This document shows, piece by piece, positions 24,021 through 27,906 of a DNA stretch of 27,906 nt (position 1 is its first letter; every line of letters starts with the position of its first letter). Source of the stretch: Desulfobacterales bacterium (lineage in GTDB: Bacteria; Desulfobacterota; Desulfobacteria; Desulfobacterales; UBA5852); contig JAERRP010000839.1 in the NCBI GenBank assembly GCA_016735415.1, positions 1 to 27,906 on the forward strand, in the 5' to 3' direction. The notes under the pieces were generated by a model. It was not told the origin of the DNA, ran no database searches, and worked only from the letters and a program-made list of their open reading frames with translations. The position numbers and the translations under genes are program-made.

Positions 24021-25703
24021 CAGAACCTCCCTACCCACAGGGAAACACCTGGTCCCCATCAGGGCCTCCCATTTCACTTCCTTCTCTATATAATATTTTA
24101 AGAGTAGAAGACAAGCAGATAGGGGCACTGAAAGGATATTTTAGTTTTCATATTTACATGAGCTGTTTGCCTGTGCCCTCTATGCCTAAGTATCCCAGAG
24201 ATTTGACCGAGTGTGAAACTGTGAATCTGGAATAGTGCATTTTTTATAATAGGAAATGTGATACATTGACATCCGATGCATGTCCAGGTGGGCTGGCTAT
24301 ATGTGTGACAGGCCAGACTGTGTATACTGGTATAGATCTAGGGCATAGACCACGCCCTCTACTGCTGTTATACAGATAGCATACGGCACATACGCTGGTC
24401 ACCAAACACAAAGCTGAACTATATCTGCACAACCCGTGATATCTCTGAGAATTAAGTCTTTACCATCATCAATGATCAGATGATAGTGACGGCCTGTTAT
24501 TGATACCTAGTAGTTAAAACAAAAGCCTTTGTCTACCCCAAAGAATCGGCTACTAATCATTGTCATTATCCATGGTAATGATGAATCCATACCCAGGCAT
24601 ATATATATATATTGCCTTTGATTACCAGGGAACTGCTGCCAACTAGACACACTGCATACAGACCTGGTCACATGACCTGTGGGGGACTTCTGCCAGCAAG
24701 CATGACATTGCCTACAGAGCTCCTACCTCAAAAGGCCAACTTTTTTGGCACTCACAATTAGTTGTATTTGGCTGTCAATCATAAGATCATCATGATCATC
24801 AGATACCATACCTGAGACTGCCCTGTTAATTTGAGTCAATACTCAGTAATGTCCTAGTATTTTTCTATTATGAACATAGTAGTATACTTATATGTATTTA
24901 ATGTTCAAAATGGTCTCATACAAAACATTTAATTTATGGTCTCCCAGTCATTATTACTTGTAAAAAATATCTTTTAAAAAAGTGTAAAATTGTAAAGCAT
25001 CTTCCACCTTGTTGGGATATTGTACCTTGTAAGAAAGGTCAAAAACAGCTTTTGGACCCATAGAGTCTTTGACATAACAAAAAATAGTTTATGTCTAAAT
25101 ATACAGTGACACTTGCCATTTTTGTGCTGTCACAGCATAGCTCCTTAATAACTCACTTTTCATATATGAAGCAAGCCTCTCTAATAGATTGAGAGTGGTT
25201 GACATTTGTGTTCATCTTGCCACATTCCAGCTCTATGGGAGGTATTGAAATCACCCAGCAAGATATCCCATCCACTCTTTCACTCCATTGGGGTAAAATA
25301 GTTACCAAGACCTGTCACACTTAAGAGTTGGACACAGTTAAAATACTGGCATTCATCAAGTAAGCAGGTATAGGCACTTGAAGAGGTGAAACAGGATGCC
25401 CCGTTGTCACCCTGGATGCTGTGTTTGTCAGTTTGCCCCGGCCAAGTACATTAAGCACCACTCTGCCCCTTCGCCTACATCTAACATCTCTCCCAACATG
25501 TGTAGTTCTCAAGCCTGTCATAGCAGTTTGGATCTCACCACCGTAATCACAGCTTGGTGGACAAAGCCCCCTTCTTACAAGTACTTGACCAGGCAAAGAA
25601 TTATGCATCTGTCTCTCACACTCACAAACTGATATCAAAGGTAAAAGTAAACTTACAACCGATGAATAACTTGACAAAGCCAGAGAAGCTACAGAGATCA
25701 TCT
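24021..25703. other. AT-rich, apparently eukaryotic non-coding sequence
   Basis: No gene, RNA or transposon was recognised in this 1.7-kb stretch. It is AT-rich and contains few CpG dinucleotides, in contrast with the CpG-rich bacterial part. Open frames are short (the longest has 126 codons) and none resembles a known protein. Its only simple repeat is a short (AT)n tract near 24600. Confidence 0.6.
24599..24612. repeat. (AT)n microsatellite
   Basis: Seven uninterrupted AT units stand in AT-rich non-coding sequence. Short dinucleotide tracts of this kind are common in animal genomes and absent from the bacterial part of the window. Confidence 0.7.
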
Positions 25704-25705
25704 AA

Positions 25706-26145
25706 TATGTACATGCTACCATAGAGTGATATTGTGTTTGCCGTGTGAATGTACATGCTATCAAAGAGTGATATTGTGTTTGCTGTGTGAATGTACATGT
25801 TACCACAGAGTGATATTGTGTTTGCTGTATGAATGTACATGTTATCAAAGAGTGATAGTGTTTGCTGTATGAATGTACATGCTATCAAAGAGTGATATTG
25901 TGTCTGCTGTATGAATGTACATGCTACCATAGAGTGATATTGTGTTTGCTGTATGAATGTACATGCTACCATAGAGTAATATTGTGTCTGCTGTATAAAT
26001 GTATATGTATGCTACCATACAGTGATATTGTATCTGCTGTATGCATGTACATGTTATTAAAGAATGATATTGTGTTTGCTGTATGAATGCATGTACATGT
26101 TATCAAAGAGTGATATTGTGTCTGATGTATGAATGTACATGCTCT
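25706..26145. repeat. 42-bp minisatellite, about 10.3 copies
   Basis: The unit runs from AATGTACATGCTACCATAGA through GTGATATTGTGTTTGCTGTATG. The anchor GTACATG (or GTATATG) begins at 25709, 25751, 25793, 25835, 25875, 25917, 25959, 26001, 26047, 26093 and 26135. Spacing is therefore mostly 42 bp, with one 40-bp and two 46-bp units. Copies fall into CTACCATAGAG and CTATCAAAGAG types that partly alternate, a sign of higher-order duplication. Since 42 is a multiple of three, both strands show open frames made of 14-residue repeats; these are by-products of the unit length. Confidence 0.93.
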
Positions 26146-27855
26146 CAGACGGTGGCTTTGGTGTGAGTCTGTCTCTGTGGTTGCTGGAGATGCCTGACAA
26201 CTCTAGAGCCTATCACTTCACTTAGATCAAGTAGTCAATGACAAATGTACACATTGTACTTAATCTCAAACATCCTAAACATCATTAAGTGAAACTTATT
26301 GATCCGACACCTGGAAACACTTTTTGAGTAGGAAGGAGCTTTACTTTTCATTTGGTCCAAAATGAAACACATTGATATTATAACATTTACTTTCATAATT
26401 CGCTAAACTAGGACTGCTTGTGTACAATGTTGTATATTATTTTACTTTTGAAAATAAATTGAAATAGGAATATTATTTAAATTCAGGTTGAATTGGCTAA
26501 TTAAAAATACCATAAATTTATAATGAATCTTTAATCATGTTAATCCAAGATCATATTATGCTTGGTAAGACTATTGTGATTTACATTAATCTTGATGATA
26601 TGATTATGGTTATCCAATCTCTCAGGTAGTGTGTTTCTACAATAAAACTATTACATCCCAAAAAGCTTTATTTAAGACCAGGAAACTGATGTTGAAAGTG
26701 GATAGGTCATGGTTGATGGGCAATAGATAGACCATGGATGGGTTAAGGATGGACAATGGTCTAACCATCAATGGAACATGGTTAGACCATGATTGTCAAA
26801 ATATGGTTTCCATGGTTGAGACATGATAGATAACCATCTATGATTTTATACAACTTATATACATGAATTATTTCTTTGTAAAACAAAGGGTTAAATAAAC
26901 AAATTTCTGAGTTCTGAGTTCTTGACTTGGATTATGAATGGTCTTTCAGCTGGTCATTACATTGTTGATGGAGTGTCACTAACATCCCTAAAGGAAGATC
27001 TTATTCCAAGTGTTCTCTAAACGAGGACATATCAGCAACAAATGTTCAGGTTCTCTAGGTTACGTGACTCTTGCCTGATATATTCTCTAGTATTATGTCA
27101 AATGATTTAAGGAGAAATTTGCACTATGGTTGGCAATACAAGTGATTTCCCACCAGGTTTGTATTTCTACATTAATCAAATCTGCTATACAAACATTATC
27201 AAGTCAAACAACCAGAGGGTCTATAGTAAAACTACGAAACCGGCTAGGAATAGCTGGAGGAGAGAAACAGCTGATTGGTGTTGATTGATGGCGCAAAAGT
27301 GACATTAACGGTGAAATTCTCACACCTTGGTTTGTACAGTGTAGCTCTCAAACTTCCCCTTTCTCCTGAGGATACAGGCTATTGTGTGCTGGGGACAAAC
27401 CAACAATTTTGAAGTATATTTTCTGTATAAATAAAATTCTTCACAAACCATTACAATGGTCAAACTAATTTACACCTCACCATTCTTAATCCCATCTATT
27501 CCAACATCTCATTTTAATTTACAGACATATTTATTTAGCTCAGTTAATTTTTTACAATAAAGAATATAAATAAAAAAGGTTTAATGCTGCGTCTTTGTGT
27601 GAAGATGTGGTAAACTTTTGACCTATCTCATTTGACTAGATGTTTAATTGGTGACATTTTATGGCCAAGAATGGACTTGAAGATTGTGGCATTTGTCACA
27701 CAGACAAGCTGTATGATGAGGATGTCCGGACCTAAGCTGATCAGGAATGTTGATGAAGTCATCTCAGGTTTCCAGGTGTATCCCCCCTTCCAATACATCT
27801 GTCCCCTAACCATGTGAATAATGTGCCTCATCATGCACCATTATGCATATATATT
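26146..27855. other. AT-rich, apparently eukaryotic non-coding sequence
   Basis: No gene was recognised. AATAAA hexamers occur several times (for example near 26452 and 27430), which could be polyadenylation signals or chance in AT-rich DNA. A cluster rich in ATGGT and ACCAT words lies at about 26705-26830. Open frames are shorter than 70 codons and have no family resemblance. Confidence 0.55.
26756..26790. repeat. 13-bp perfect inverted repeat within an ATGGT/ACCAT cluster
   Basis: ATGGTCTAACCAT (26756-26768) and ATGGTTAGACCAT (26778-26790) are exact inverted copies with a 9-base spacer. Similar words (GACCATGG, CCATGGTT, AACCATC) recur on both sides from 26705 to 26830. The cluster may be a decayed foldback or tandem element. 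Confidence 0.6.
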
Positions 27856-27891
27856 TCTTCTTCTTCTTTTTTTTTGGGGGGGGGGGGGGGG
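27856..27891. repeat. TTC microsatellite followed by T and G homopolymers
   Basis: Four TTC units are followed by nine T and then sixteen G near the window end. The long G run is typical of animal low-complexity DNA or of a sequencing/assembly error, and its length should not be trusted. Confidence 0.8.
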
Positions 27892-27906
27892 TTGAGGGAA
27901 TTTTAC

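Noticed and set aside
23796..24235. Small open frames of 68 and 83 codons beside the junction
   Set aside because: They are short, in low-complexity AT-rich DNA, without ribosome sites or family resemblance.
25321..25701. A 126-codon minus-strand open frame in the AT-rich part
   Set aside because: No known domain and no splice or translation context. Its length alone is not enough in 4 kb of sequence.
25622..26086. Open frames with 14-residue repeats on both strands of the minisatellite
   Set aside because: They arise because the 42-bp unit is a multiple of three and happens to lack stops. Both strands are open at once and no start signal is visible.
25706..26145. CRISPR array
   Set aside because: The units are contiguous, and there are no unique spacers between conserved repeats. 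No cas genes are nearby and the surrounding DNA looks eukaryotic.

Overview
The window joins two unlike kinds of DNA. Positions 1 to about 23,675 are dense, GC-rich bacterial sequence with short gaps, Shine-Dalgarno sites and overlapping start/stop codons. Positions from about 23,680 to 27,906 are AT-rich, poor in CpG and carry no recognisable gene. They hold a 42-bp minisatellite, an (AT)n tract, a T/G homopolymer tract and several AATAAA hexamers, which look like animal (probably invertebrate) non-coding DNA. The simplest reading is a symbiont/host or contaminant chimera made in assembly; a real bacterium-to-eukaryote insertion is the less likely alternative. The bacterial part suggests a Desulfobacterota (sulfate-reducer-like) genome. 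The reasons are a PEP-CTERM-type sorting tail, a PurF of the 4Fe-4S type, an Fe-S-rich flavoprotein beside carAB, an HTH/Zn-ribbon regulator and a long REP-like palindrome. This assignment is inference.

Layout, left part (1-3,850): the tail of a PEP-CTERM-like protein with a terminator; a minus-strand marR regulator and SAM methyltransferase, each preceded by a matching half-palindromic operator candidate; then plus-strand genes for a spermidine-synthase-like protein fused to an S4 RNA-binding domain, YaiI/UPF0178, a SEC-C metal-binding protein and a SUI1/YciH factor.

Middle part (3,850-14,163, plus strand): an AsmA-family envelope protein behind a good promoter candidate and a perfect 9-bp inverted repeat; a LEA14-like lipoprotein; a YchF-family protein whose nucleotide-binding motifs are degraded; a Hanks-type Ser/Thr kinase carrying a cyclic-nucleotide-binding domain; a PP2C phosphatase carrying a PilZ-like domain; a 157-bp palindromic element; and a ydbH-ynbE-ydbL operon (AsmA-like inner membrane to outer membrane lipid-transport bridge).

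Right bacterial part (14,167-23,663, minus strand): one tight operon reading FAD/Fe-S oxidoreductase (GltD-like), carA, carB, purF, a stand-alone cyclic-nucleotide-binding protein, a radical SAM protein with a SPASM-like cysteine set and an HTH/Zn-ribbon regulator. It links nucleotide precursor synthesis (carbamoyl phosphate and phosphoribosylamine, both glutamine-dependent) to a glutamate-synthase-type flavoprotein and possible nucleotide sensing. It converges on ydbL with only 3 bp between stop codons. No tRNA, rRNA, CRISPR array or insertion sequence was recognised.
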